NCBI GenBank assembly: GCA_009760855.2
Contig: WPIO01000007.1
Location: 2,595,001 to 2,650,000, forward strand
Reading direction: 5' to 3'
Source of the DNA: Cristatella mucedo
Taxonomy: Eukaryota; Bryozoa; Phylactolaemata; Cristatellidae
Length of the DNA stretch: 55,000 bases
Position numbers and translations under genes: made by a program
Notes under the pieces: generated by a model
The model's database searches: none
What the model was told of the DNA's origin: nothing
Seen by the model: the letters and a program-made list of their open reading frames with translations, nothing else
In this document: one piece after another, positions 31,924 to 41,969 of the stretch
Layout of the letters: every line of letters starts with the position of its first letter
Numbering within the stretch: position 1 is the stretch's first letter

Positions 31924-32090
31924 GGTGAGCCGTGACGTTACACTAGGTGAGGCGGTTGCTCTTCACGACCTCCGTCGTGGGTTCAGATCATGCGGTGGGC
32001 GATCCTTTATTGCACTTGCAAGCGGCGGTGATAGCCATTGAGGCATTCTGCTGCCATACAAAAAGAGGCTGTTAAACCAGCTAGTATTTT
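31924..32090 (+). mobile_element. SINE-A, head-to-head pair member 2
   Basis: Plus copy starting GGTGAGCCGTGACGTTACAC, with B box region GTGGGTTCAGATC and ending GTTAAACCAGCTAG. Its head lies 11 bp from the head of the minus copy, so the two form a long imperfect inverted repeat. Confidence 0.92.
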
Positions 32091-32550
32091 CTTTGTTTTC
32101 TGACTGAAGAACGAAACGAACGTCCTTAGCGAACTGTTGTGGAGCCTGCGAGCCTGCTGTAATTCGCCAATGCCACGAATGCTGCTGCTCTGACTAAAGA
32201 CACATGTAATAGATAGTAATGATAATAATAATAATAATAAATAAAACTACATTCATAATTATACGACTGTTGCTCTGACGCTGCTCAGACTGCTGCTCGA
32301 GCTGCGATCGTGCTGGTGGTGGTGGTGTTATCTGCATTGCAAATCGTTCGATAGCTGTTAAGCCTCGCTACGCGCCAGATCGATAACGAATCGTGTCTTG
32401 GCAACATTCAATGTGGTGCCAGTGCTATATGTGTTCGTACCATTCACATAAGTACTCCTGCTCGCGTAGGGACAAGGTGGCTCTGACACTACTGCACTGG
32501 CTAACTGTGCGGGACGCTACGTCATTTAAATTGGGCTCAGTGGAGCGTGC
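32091..32550. other. No recognisable gene
   Basis: Contains an (ATA)n run at 32220-32240 and a short GGT run near 32312-32325. Confidence 0.5.
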
Positions 32551-33015
32551 ATGCTGATAGCTTTATTCAAATTCTGTCATTTTTTGAGTCCCCGTAACTA
32601 TAAACTGCCGCTAATACCGCTTAAGCATCTAGAAGCTGCAAAGCAAGCTGCATCTGTTCCACTGGTTCAAGCGCCCGCCGAAATGTATAGCTTGGTGTCC
32701 TGCCATAATGCAACGATGAGTGTACCCATTGTTTTTTTTGCAGGCTTTCAGGTTTTGTACGTAAAGCTTCTTAAGTTTGAAATTGACAAGCTGTGGCAAC
32801 TGAGATATGGACACTGTCAGTCACACTGGTACACAAATGAAATTACTCATTTCAGTATTTTTGATAGCAGCGGCAATAGGGAGAGACAAATGAGACACGT
32901 TAGACAGAAACACCCTAATCTGTGCCAATGTTCGCAGATTAATCCAAAGCTTCATCTCCCTGCATATTTCAGATCAATTTTGCAGACAAATCTGCACAGA
33001 CTGGCATACCTTTGA
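32551..33015 (+). CDS. Hypothetical ORF, 154 codons
   Basis: The longest non-repetitive, non-LINE frame outside the GC-rich blocks. It starts MLIALFKFCHFLSPRN, has a hydrophobic patch (VPIVFFAGFQVLYVKLL) near residue 58-75, and is His/Gln/Asn-rich toward the end. No domain is recognised. About this many open codons can occur by chance in 55 kb, and there is no CpG island or splice evidence here. Confidence 0.18.
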   Translation: MLIALFKFCHFLSPRNYKLPLIPLKHLEAAKQAASVPLVQAPAEMYSLVSCHNATMSVPIVFFAGFQVLYVKLLKFEIDKLWQLRYGHCQSHWYTNEITHFSIFDSSGNRERQMRHVRQKHPNLCQCSQINPKLHLPAYFRSILQTNLHRLAYL

Positions 33016-33249
33016 GTATTTTATTGCTTATTTGTCTCATTCGTCTATTCAATTACATTTATGCACCGACTTCAACGCGGTGTTTTTAAGTTGTCACGGC
33101 TTGTTCACTGTAATTGCGTAAGCAAGACCCAATAGCCTGTACATAACTAGTGCGTTAGTATTTGTGAATTCTGAACGCATAAACGCTTGCTCATATCAAT
33201 TGCGAAGAAATACAACCAGTGTTATATCCAACTCAATCTTTAAGAAATT
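33016..33249. other. Spacer
   Basis: AT-rich, featureless, upstream of a truncated LINE-A. Confidence 0.4.
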
Positions 33250-34020
33250 ACCAGGGCTACTAAAATTCGGGCTTGTTTAGATAAGGATACCACGTCCAAG
33301 TTGGTCCATGCATTCGTGACATCCCGTCTCGACTTCTGCAACTCATTGCTTACTGGCCTACCAGCATGTGCGATCAGGCGATTGCAGCTGGTGCAAAACT
33401 CTGCAGCTAGGCTTGTCTGTCGTGAGCGTCGCAGTTGCCACGTTACTCCACTTCTCGCCGACCTGCACTGGCTACCAGTGAGGCAACGGATTAACTTCAA
33501 GGTTTTGTCGCTCACTTTTAGGTCTCTTCATTCTATGGCTCCAGCCTATCTGTCAGATATACTACCCCATCAGGCCAAGCATCGTACCACCCGCTTTTCG
33601 GAATCCAACAGTCTAGAAATACCTCATACAAACCTAAAATCCTTTGGAGACCGTGCATTCAGCTCGTATGCTCCAAAAGCCTGGAACTCCCTCCCAACCT
33701 GCGTCAGAACATCCCATGACCTGACCACATTTAAAAGAAACTTAAAAACACACCTATTTAGGACAGCATTTAGTGGGTCCCTGTGATTCGTCCTTCACGT
33801 GCTTATGCGTGCTGACACTGTGCATGCTGCCACTATCCACATTTGCATGCTGACCCTGTGCATGTCACCCCTGACCGTATTATTCATTTCGTTTGTTTTT
33901 CAAGCATGATTTTACTTACCATTCAATTGCATTTCCCTTTACAGCAAATGTAAAGCGCATAGAGAGAGATCAAGTTCTCTGAGGGCGCTTTATCAAGTGC
34001 AATATTATTATTATTATATT
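33250..34020 (+). mobile_element. LINE-A 3' copy with intact C-terminal frame
   Basis: 5'-truncated just before ACLDKDTTSKLVHAFVTSRL. The remaining frame is open to the stop at 33784-33786, and its sequence (FCNSLLTGLPACAIRRLQLV, LTFRSLHSMAPAYLSDILPH, NLKSFGDRAFSSYAPKAWNS, ending TAFSGSL) is nearly identical to the 39.4-kb copy. It has a 3' UTR, hairpin tail and (ATT)n to about 34020. It is recent, by its low divergence. This part has no catalytic residues and is not a gene in its own right. Confidence 0.95.
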
Positions 34021-34716
34021 ACTAGGCACACACGAATGTCAAAGACAGTGCTTTATTCTTCCATTAAAGTGTACAGCGGCGAATGTGTAGGTAACGCATT
34101 TTTCTTTCTGTGTTGCATACATAATTGGCGCCACAGCATTAAGGAATGCACGAGGAGTTGAAGCGCTCGCTCTTGCTTCCTCCATTTTTTTGCCGCCTTT
34201 GGTGAGGCGCACCGAGGCGCCTCAACCGAGGAGAGTGGGCAAGGTATTCGGGCCCGGATCTTTCTGCTTTCAGTTTCCGTCAAGCTCAGACTGAATTTCA
34301 GTATTATAATGCACTTACAATAAGCCTCTCTTCTTCAGATATGCGAACAATTAAGACAAGTAGAGGTTCGCAAGGTGATCACACTGTAAACACTGTACGT
34401 AACTCGTTCAGGTAAAATGGAGATCCGGTCCCTAATCCTTGTCTGCCATGCTGCGATTCACTTTACTCGGACTAAGATCGGTCTTGCTAGGCACTAGATT
34501 ACTTTTATTGCCAAATGTCATGACGCGAGCTTTTTTGAAATAGAAAGAATTTTCTAACCCGGAGTCTGAATAATTGAGTTCCTGTGTAACTGGTAGCCGA
34601 TAATCTAATACTACGCGAATGGGGTCAGTGTTCAGTCAGTTGAACTTTACTCTGAGCTCATTTCCCTGACATCTGAGCTCTGCTATCGAGCACCGTACAC
34701 GTGCCTGACTCCTGCT
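34021..34716. other. No recognisable gene
   Basis: A 76-codon minus frame at 34053-34283 is unrecognised. Confidence 0.45.
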
Positions 34717-34750
34717 CAGTCTCTCTGGGAACACAGTCTCTCTGGGAACA
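34717..34750. repeat. 17-bp tandem duplication
   Basis: Two perfect copies of CAGTCTCTCTGGGAACA directly before the internal LINE-A fragment. Confidence 0.95.
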
Positions 34751-34892
34751 AGGATTTAAGGTTTGTATGAGGTATTTCTAGACTGTTGGATTCCGAAAAG
34801 CGGGCGGTACGATGCTTGGCCTGATGGGGTAGTATATCTGACAGATAGGCTGGAGCCATAGAATGAAGGGACCTAAAAGTGGGACCATTAAG
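34751..34892 (-). mobile_element. Internal LINE-A fragment without tail
   Basis: Minus-strand piece spanning the equivalent of LTFRSLHSMAPAYLSDILPH to NLKS. It lacks both the 3' UTR/tail and the 5' region, so it was not deposited by ordinary 3'-primed insertion. It is probably moved or cut by recombination or repair. Confidence 0.85.
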
Positions 34893-36090
34893 TGGGTCGT
34901 GAAGTGCGAAATGCATTGGCGAGCCGTATGATTAAAGCTGGCTTTCAGCTCAGAACTAATCGGGCATTATTTCAAGTGTCACTATGACAAACATACGTAA
35001 GCAACCAGGGCAGACTCCATAATTTGCGGGAATATCGTCCAAAAGAGCTGCATACTGTTTTTGCAGCTTCGCGATCGCCAGCGTCTAGGACCGCTCAATT
35101 GGCAAAGAGGATGCTGTCTTTTTGGTCCGCGCGTGCGATTTCTGAGCCGAATCACTATTGCGTCTACTTATCACTGGGTTAAAGAAGTTACGACATCAAA
35201 ACTTGGCTGTCCATGGATGCCAAGGGGCCAGGAGTCAATGCTCGGTTCAGTAGCAGGTCAAGAGCATTGGAGCTTACAGGTTAGAGTGGTAGCGTGAGGT
35301 TCAGCGTAGGTCAGCAGCACGCAGCAATGCAGTTCGGTGTGGGTCTGCGTTGGTCCTAAGCTTGCACTACTGCGGAATGGCTTAAAAGTAAGGACAGAGT
35401 GCTGGCTGGCGATCTCTGCTTCGCGCGCTGACGCCAGTCTGAAAAGACACGACAGGAAACGGCTGACGAGCGACTGCAGCGTCTGCATTTGGCTCGAAGC
35501 CGCTCGAAGCCTGAATCCATGCAGTCCCAGCTCTAATTATAGCTCGTCGTCAGCTGAGCTATTATCTTCACGCCGCGTTTGACACGGATCTTATTACCGA
35601 GTACAAGTTCGCGCCAAAGCTTCTTCCCTTGCCTTCTGCCCACTCACAGGTCGCCGTAGGAGCTCCGGCAGCGGTTTCTACGTAATCTTTGTTCGTTGTT
35701 TAATTGTTTGCTATGCTGCCAAGCTAATATTTGCTAGCGATCTACTGTGCGCCACTTTCTATGCAGACGCTTTAAGCAGACGTCTCCGCCATCAATGTGT
35801 CTATTCGCAGCGGTCTTTAACCAAGTGCTGTGCTTGGCGCCTATTTTCGTTCGCCTTCAGTTGCTACCGCGGCAGCCAAGCGGTGAGAAATTTAAAAAGG
35901 CTGATTCGAACTTGGAGCGCTGCGATTAAACTTGGGTCATCGGTAAGGCGTTCTTACGAAAGTGCCAAGTCGACGCACAGGAAAAGTGAGCAGTTAGCCA
36001 GGAATCCAATTGAATAGCTATTGCTGCAATACCGACGTGCGAGTATGCCCTTGAAAATGGCAGCCCTAATACAGGTTTGCTTGCTATTGT
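34893..36090. other. No recognisable gene
   Basis: Frames at 35061-35297 (+), 35258-35488 (-), 35337-35582 (+) and 35747-35929 (+) are unrecognised. Confidence 0.4.
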
Positions 36091-36502
36091 TATAATAATA
36101 ATAATAATAATAATAATATTGCACTTGATAAAGCGCCCTCAGAGAACTTAATCTCTTTCTAGGCGCTTTACATTTGCTGCAAAGTGATACGCAATAGAAT
36201 AGTAAGTAAAATCATGCTTGAAAAACAAACAAAATGAATAACATGGTTAGGGGTTACATGCACTGGGTCAGCATGCAAATGTGGTTAGTGGCAGCATGAA
36301 CAGTGTCAGCACGCATAAGCACATCAAGGACGAATCACAGGGACCCACTGAATGCTGTCCTAAATAGGTGTGTTTTTAAGTTTCTTTTAAATGTGGTCAG
36401 GTCAGGGGATGTTCTGATGCAGGTCGGGAGGGAGTTCCAGGCTGTGGGAGCATACGAGCTAAATGCACGGTCTCCAAAGGATTTAAGGTTTGTACGAGGT
36501 TA
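36091..36502 (-). mobile_element. LINE-A 3' copy
   Basis: (ATA)n at about 36091-36117, an exact tail, a 3' UTR and a short coding end up to TNLKS, truncated at about 36500. Very similar to the 39.4-kb copy. Confidence 0.93.
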
Positions 36503-36704
36503 TTGCTGCACTCTCTTAATTTGAGAGCAGAACATATTAGCCTGAAATTCGTGGCTGTTACCAATTGGCCATCTGATCCTAGCCTGGAAGTTAGGTGAGT
36601 GACTCATGACCTCAACAGAGAAACCGAACCAGAAATGTGGTGGGCGGGTGCGAGTTGTGGCAAACGCAGTAGTAGCATAACAAAAGAGAGCAAGGGGCCA
36701 AAGT

Positions 36705-36706
<2 letters not shown>

Positions 36707-36750
<44 letters not shown>
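36707..36750. repeat. (GA)n microsatellite
   Basis: About 44 bp of GA followed by a GGGGGGA run. Confidence 0.97.
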
Positions 36751-36752
<2 letters not shown>

Positions 36753-36882
36753 AGGGGGGATTGAGAGGTTGCGGGAGCAAAGGATATGGCATACACAGTG
36801 AGAGGGTGCGTTAGAAAATTTTATTGAGGCAATCGCATGGAGCCGGAGGGAGAAAAGGGAAGAGACTGATAAGGAGGAAGCG

Positions 36883-36929
36883 AGAGAGACAAAGAGACAA
36901 AGGATAGAAAGAGAGACGGATAATTGAGA

Positions 36930-36973
<44 letters not shown>

Positions 36974-36982
36974 AGAGAGAGA

Positions 36983-37066
<84 letters not shown>
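36883..37066. repeat. (GA)n microsatellite, interrupted
   Basis: About 180 bp of GA with a few GGG interruptions. Leu/Ser ORFs on the minus strand are artefacts. Confidence 0.97.
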
Positions 37067-37067
<1 letters not shown>

Positions 37068-38232
37068 CAAGTGAGACTTCTGGCAAGATGATATCACCAA
37101 GATATCACAAGAGAGACAGTACAGATTGCGAACATTAGTACTAAAGGATAACATCTAGAATGGCGGCTAGTTTGGAGTAGATCTAGATGTAAGGACACGA
37201 AGAGCAGTCGGCAGTAGGTGGTACGCTCTCCTTCGCCCTACTGCGGGGGCCATCACATCACGACTGCTGCATGGGAAGGTGGTAATTTTTTCTTGATTCC
37301 AACCAAGCCTAGCCGTACCTGCTTATGCTTGCAAATCTATCATGGGTGGGCTTAGTCGGTGATAGCAGGGCTGTATTAATCAAACGCCGGTCCGGCGCTT
37401 AAGGCTGTCTGTTAAGAGCCTCAATCCAGCTTTGTCGTGCTCCATCGCGCCGGCCACCGGTCGCTGTGTTGGGCGAAAGAGCTGAGTCATTCGTACTTGG
37501 TTATGTGTTTTTGTAGTTCTTACCAGTATCTGCACCCGCACGCATTTAATTTTGTCATGATCTTCATTTTGTAAACTTTTTTGCAAAATCGTAAAAGAGT
37601 GGCTAGCAGCACTGGATCGCTACCGTGCCTGCTGATTGTTCCTTTTTCCGGTCTTAACAATGTCCGATTAATACTTTTTTGGCGATTTCAAATAACTGCT
37701 GACGCCTCTTTCCAAATATGACGATACATCCAAGAGGGACCCCTGAGGAGATTTTAGCCGTAAGCACGCAGTGCTCCAGGCCTGGAGGGAACATGATATC
37801 TCTCGGTTGCCGATCGAGCCTTCAAGCCGCTTGCACTTCAATTATTTCTTTTGCCAGCGCATGCTCGCTGCGCCGGCCACATTAACGCATATATATTAAC
37901 GCATATACGCAACACGGTTCAATCAAGGGAAGCGCTCACTGAGAGCCAACTCAGCTCCTGATTCAGGAGCTCTCGCTACCATGCTACCACCGGCAGCACT
38001 TAAGCAAAACCTTGCGCTGCAGTCTGCGCATTGTCGGCCCTTGATACTAATCGAAAAGAAGTGTGACGTTTCCCTATAGTGAGGCCATTTTTAAACCAGT
38101 CGCCGAGTATCGATCTGATTGACCCAATCATCGCAAAGTGAGCAGGTGAACTGGCTGCGATATTCACATCGATGTGGCATTTGGTGGGAGGTAGCCGCTG
38201 GTCTTCCAGTCATAAGGGATGAGCCGGAAGTA
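37067..38232. other. No recognisable gene
   Basis: A 68-codon minus frame (37380-37586) is unrecognised. No repeats of note. Confidence 0.45.
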
Positions 38233-38269
38233 CGGTACCTGTACCTGTACCTGTACCTGTACCAGGTAC
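38233..38269. repeat. (GTACCT)n hexamer repeat
   Basis: About five GTACCT units ending in an inverted AGGTACC. Confidence 0.92.
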
Positions 38270-39077
38270 CTATGGGAAAGAGGGGTGCCAACGATAGCCA
38301 CCTTGGTTACCTGTCCTTGGCTGAAGATTCTTGCAAACTCTTTCTGCTGCTGCGTCGATTGAGAGGAGCATGCAGTAGCCAAGCTTTGAGTGGATGCATT
38401 TGAGACGAATAGGTGTCAGCTGCAGCCGAGGTAGCGACATTCGGAAGCCTAAACCACACTGATTTCTAATCAGGGTGCAAAGACTAACTTGGCTGCAATA
38501 ATCGATTATGCAGTGTCAGGAAAACCTTTAACCAGGGATTATAATTATATATATTAATACCAACAGCTTCATAATCAGATCCCAGGTTTTGGTTGTGCAA
38601 AAATAGCTGTAGGAAGTTTTAGCAAAATAAAATAACAGTCTAGTTCAGCCCTGTAGTACCAATCTTAGTCCAGGACACGAATTGGATGTCCTTTTGGATA
38701 GTAAAAAAGCTCTTTGCACGAATTAAGTGAAGGGCGTTGCATCAGAGCTGCTTCCAAAGACATTCAGCAACTGACTGATGACAAAAGAATTTTTGCATGA
38801 TTGTTCGTTCCGTCGGTCCTGATGTCGATACAGCCGAGCGAGAACAATAAAATAGACCCCAGCTTCTAGGGCTGGAGCTGGGGCACCGAATCGTCGCTGG
38901 GCGGGCTCGCGGGAACCAAGGTAGAGCAGACGCCGGAGCGCCGTGGTGCGGTCGACGGATACAGTGGCCTGCCGGGATAGCGGCAGAATATTCGCGAATA
39001 TATGCCCGCCAGGCTCCGTCGGCGCCAACGAAAACCCGGAAGCGGTACCCGGCTGCGAACGCTACTGGCGCCGGCGC
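38270..39077. other. No recognisable gene
   Basis: The 101-codon minus frame at 38723-39028 (begins MAPTEPGGHIFANILPLSRQ) has ordinary composition but no recognised domain. Confidence 0.35.
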
Positions 39078-39157
39078 GAGGTCGTGCTCGAGCTCCGTGG
39101 CAGATGAAGAGCTCCTGAATAGAGATTAAGATTTATAAGGGGTGCTGTACAAATTAA
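39078..39157 (+). mobile_element. SINE-B 3' half
   Basis: GAGGTCGTGCTCGAGCTCCG (B-box region) and CTCCTGAATAGAGATTAAG tail. It is directly followed by an (ACGC)n microsatellite. Confidence 0.85.
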
Positions 39158-39159
39158 CA

Positions 39160-39243
<84 letters not shown>

Positions 39244-39251
39244 CATATATA

Positions 39252-39283
<32 letters not shown>

Positions 39284-39369
39284 AATACATATATATGTAT
39301 ATATATATATATATATAAACATATATATAATATATATATATATATATACATATATATATAATATATATA
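39158..39369. repeat. (ACGC)n then (TA)n microsatellite
   Basis: About 86 bp of ACGC followed by about 125 bp of TA/ACATATA. It sits exactly between a SINE-B tail and the 5' end of the best LINE-A copy. Confidence 0.97.
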
Positions 39370-40862
39370 CGTTGCATTGATCTGCTGCTGCCATGCATAA
39401 CCAACATCATTAATATGTCATTAGCCTCAGGTCAGGTCCCAGCACCTTTCAAAAAAGCTGTAGTCAGGCCACTTCTCAAGAAAGCTACACTAGACCAAGA
39501 GAACTTAAGCAACTACCGCCCAGTCTCCCTTCTACCATTCCTATCAAAGACACTGGAACGGGTCGTGGCAGACCAGCTGAACTCGTATATCGAAACCTCA
39601 CACCTTGCTAGTAAGTTCCAGTCTGGCTTTAGAGCTAATCACTCCACAGAGTCAGCATTGCTTCGGGTATACAACGACCTACTTAGGAATGCAGACATGG
39701 GTAGAGTGTATCTCTGCTTGTTTTGCTCGATCTTTCGGCAGCTTTTGATACCATCGATCACAAAGTACTTCTAGAGCGCCTCTCATCTCGCCTGGGCATC
39801 ACTGGCACTGCTCTGCAGTGGTTCAGGTCCTATCTCAGTGGGAGACTCCAGAGTGTTGACGTGAATGGACAAAGATCATCTGAAGTACCTCTAAAATATG
39901 GAGTACCTCAGGGCTCTGTGCTAGGTCCGGTCCTTTTCACCGTTTATACTCTCCCTCTCGCTGATGTGATTGCCAAGCACAATCTAGGCTTTCACTTCTA
40001 TGCGGATGACACTCAGTTGTACCTTTGCTTTGATCCCTCCCACCCTTCGAGCACCTCAAATTCTCTCAACTCACTTGCTGCATGCATTGATGACATTCGA
40101 TCATGGATGGCAGCAAATTTTCTAAAACTAAACGATGATAAAACTAACTTACTAGTTATGGGCAAACCTAGTGTTATTCAGAAATTGGAAAGGCTGACTT
40201 TCAAAATTGGCTCTGCCAGCATATCTCCAGTTGCATCAGCTCGAAATCTAGGTGTCATATTCCAAAGCGACCTCTCGTTAGACGACCACATCAGCTCCAC
40301 AGTCAAATCAGCCTATTTTCAGCTTCATAACATTGCTAAAATTAGGGCTTGTTTAGATAAGGATACCACGTCCAAGTTGGTCCATGCATTCGTGACATCT
40401 CGTCTCGACTTCTGCAACTCACTGCTTACAGGCCTACCAGCATGTGCGATCAGGCGATTGCAGCTGGTGCAAAACTCTGCAGCTAGGCTTGTCTGTCGTG
40501 AGCGTCGCAGTTGCCACATTACTCCACTTCTCGCCGACCTGCACTGGTTACCATTCAAGCAACGTATTGACTTCAAGGTTTTGTCGCTCACTTTTAGGTC
40601 TCTTCATTCTATGGCTCCAGCCTATCTTTCAGATATACTACCCCATCAGGCAAAGCATCGTACCACTCGCTTTTCGGAATCCAACAGTCTAGAAATACCT
40701 CGTACAAACCTTAAATCCTTTGGAGACCGTGCATTTAGCTCGTATGCTCCCACAGCCTGGAACTCCCTCCCGACCTGCATCAGAACATCCCCTGACCTGA
40801 CCACATTTAAAAGAAACTTAAAAACATACCTATTTAGGACAGCATTTAGTGGGTCCTTGTGA
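39370..40862 (+). pseudogene. LINE-A reverse transcriptase ORF with one frameshift
   Basis: Enzyme that copies LINE RNA into the target site. Domain order: [18 protein letters not shown] and [13 protein letters not shown], then [13 protein letters not shown] (fingers), [33 protein letters not shown] (motif A, catalytic Asp), GVPQGSVLGPVLF (motif B), GFHFYADDTQLYL (motif C, catalytic YADD at about 39997-40008), LNDDKTNLLVMG, LGVIFQSDLSLDDH, then the CR1/L2-type C-terminal region (LVHAFVTSRLDFCNSL, LHWLP, LTFRSLHSMAP, WNSLPT). A small indel near 39690-39720 (GTGTATCTCTGC) shifts the frame; otherwise there are no stops. Catalytic residues are intact, so decay is recent. It lacks the N-terminal endonuclease. 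Confidence 0.93.
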
Positions 40863-41095
40863 TTCGTCCTCGATGTGCTTATGCGTGCTGACACTGTTCA
40901 TGCTGCCACTAACCACATTTGCATGCTGACCCAGTGCATGTAACCCCTAACCATGTTATTCATTTTGTTTGTTTTTCAAGCATGATTTTACTTACTATTC
41001 TATTGCGTATCACTTTGCAGCAAATGTAAAGCGCCTAGAAAGAGATTAAGTTCTCTGAGGGCGCTTTATCAAGTGCAATATTATTATTATATATA
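39370..41095 (+). mobile_element. LINE-A, best-preserved copy (L2/CR1-like non-LTR retrotransposon)
   Basis: 5'-truncated at a TA microsatellite. It contains most of the reverse-transcriptase ORF, a stop at 40860-40862, a 3' UTR of about 165 bp, a hairpin tail (arms AAAGCGCC at 41028-41035 and GGCGCTTT at 41060-41067, inner arms AGAGA/TCTCT), and an (ATT)n end. The endonuclease and ORF1 are missing. The tail is the recognition element expected for target-primed reverse transcription and is shared with SINE-B. Confidence 0.95.
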
Positions 41096-41130
41096 CATAT
41101 AAATAATATATATATATATATATATATATT
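41096..41130. repeat. (TA)n microsatellite
   Basis: Follows the LINE-A (ATT)n end directly. Confidence 0.92.
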
Positions 41131-41463
41131 GGACACGCAGGCAGTGGCTTGGCTATGTGGGTAACGCGCCCTAAGCGGGCATGTTTCACTTTTGCTAGGT
41201 CTGTTTACATCCCATCAAATCTAGACAACTGCAGATTCGATTAACAGTCGTCTCTAGCACTGAGCGTCCAGCCCATCGGCGGACGTATTGGTGCGTGGAG
41301 ATAACTTCCGACGCTCACCCCACCGCGTCTTTTCAGTTTTTGCTGTCCAGCGCCTGCCGCTACCCGCGCGAATGCTGAGACTCTGAGCTCATCCAGAAAG
41401 TTAAATAAACATCATCTGCAACTGCATTCACCACTGAATGCACCACGGACTTCCACTTACTCC
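41131..41463. other. No recognisable gene
   Basis: Unique-looking spacer. Confidence 0.5.
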
Positions 41464-41513
<50 letters not shown>

Positions 41514-41528
41514 CTTGTTATCCCACCG

Positions 41529-41590
<62 letters not shown>
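41464..41590. repeat. (ATT)n then (TG)n microsatellites
   Basis: About 50 bp of ATT (41464-41513) and about 57 bp of TG (41534-41590). Confidence 0.97.
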
Positions 41591-41591
<1 letters not shown>

Positions 41592-41867
41592 CGCTTGCAA
41601 GAAGAAGGTTCCGGTTAGCTCGAAGGTCCTAAAGGTTCTAGGAGGAAAACAGATTGAAAGAACAATAGAAAGAAAGTAATACGCCCAAACACAGATTAAT
41701 TGCCATTTCCGGTCACAGAGATGTGCTGCTCTATCAGTGGATTCAGTAACTTCACTCTTTTTCTATTTCTTTACAGGCTTAAATTCCTCTGCAGCATTTT
41801 CTTCAGTTGGAGTTGGTTTAATCACTGATCAAGCAACTAATCAGCAGAAAATGGAAGTGTCGTAATA

Positions 41868-41894
41868 CGACTACCACTACTACTACTGCTAGTG

Positions 41895-41938
<44 letters not shown>

Positions 41939-41966
41939 ACGACTACTACTACTGTTACTACTAACC
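41868..41966. repeat. (CTA/CTG)n trinucleotide repeat
   Basis: CTACTACTA blocks flanking about 16 CTG units (41898-41938). Confidence 0.96.
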
Positions 41967-41969
41967 AGA

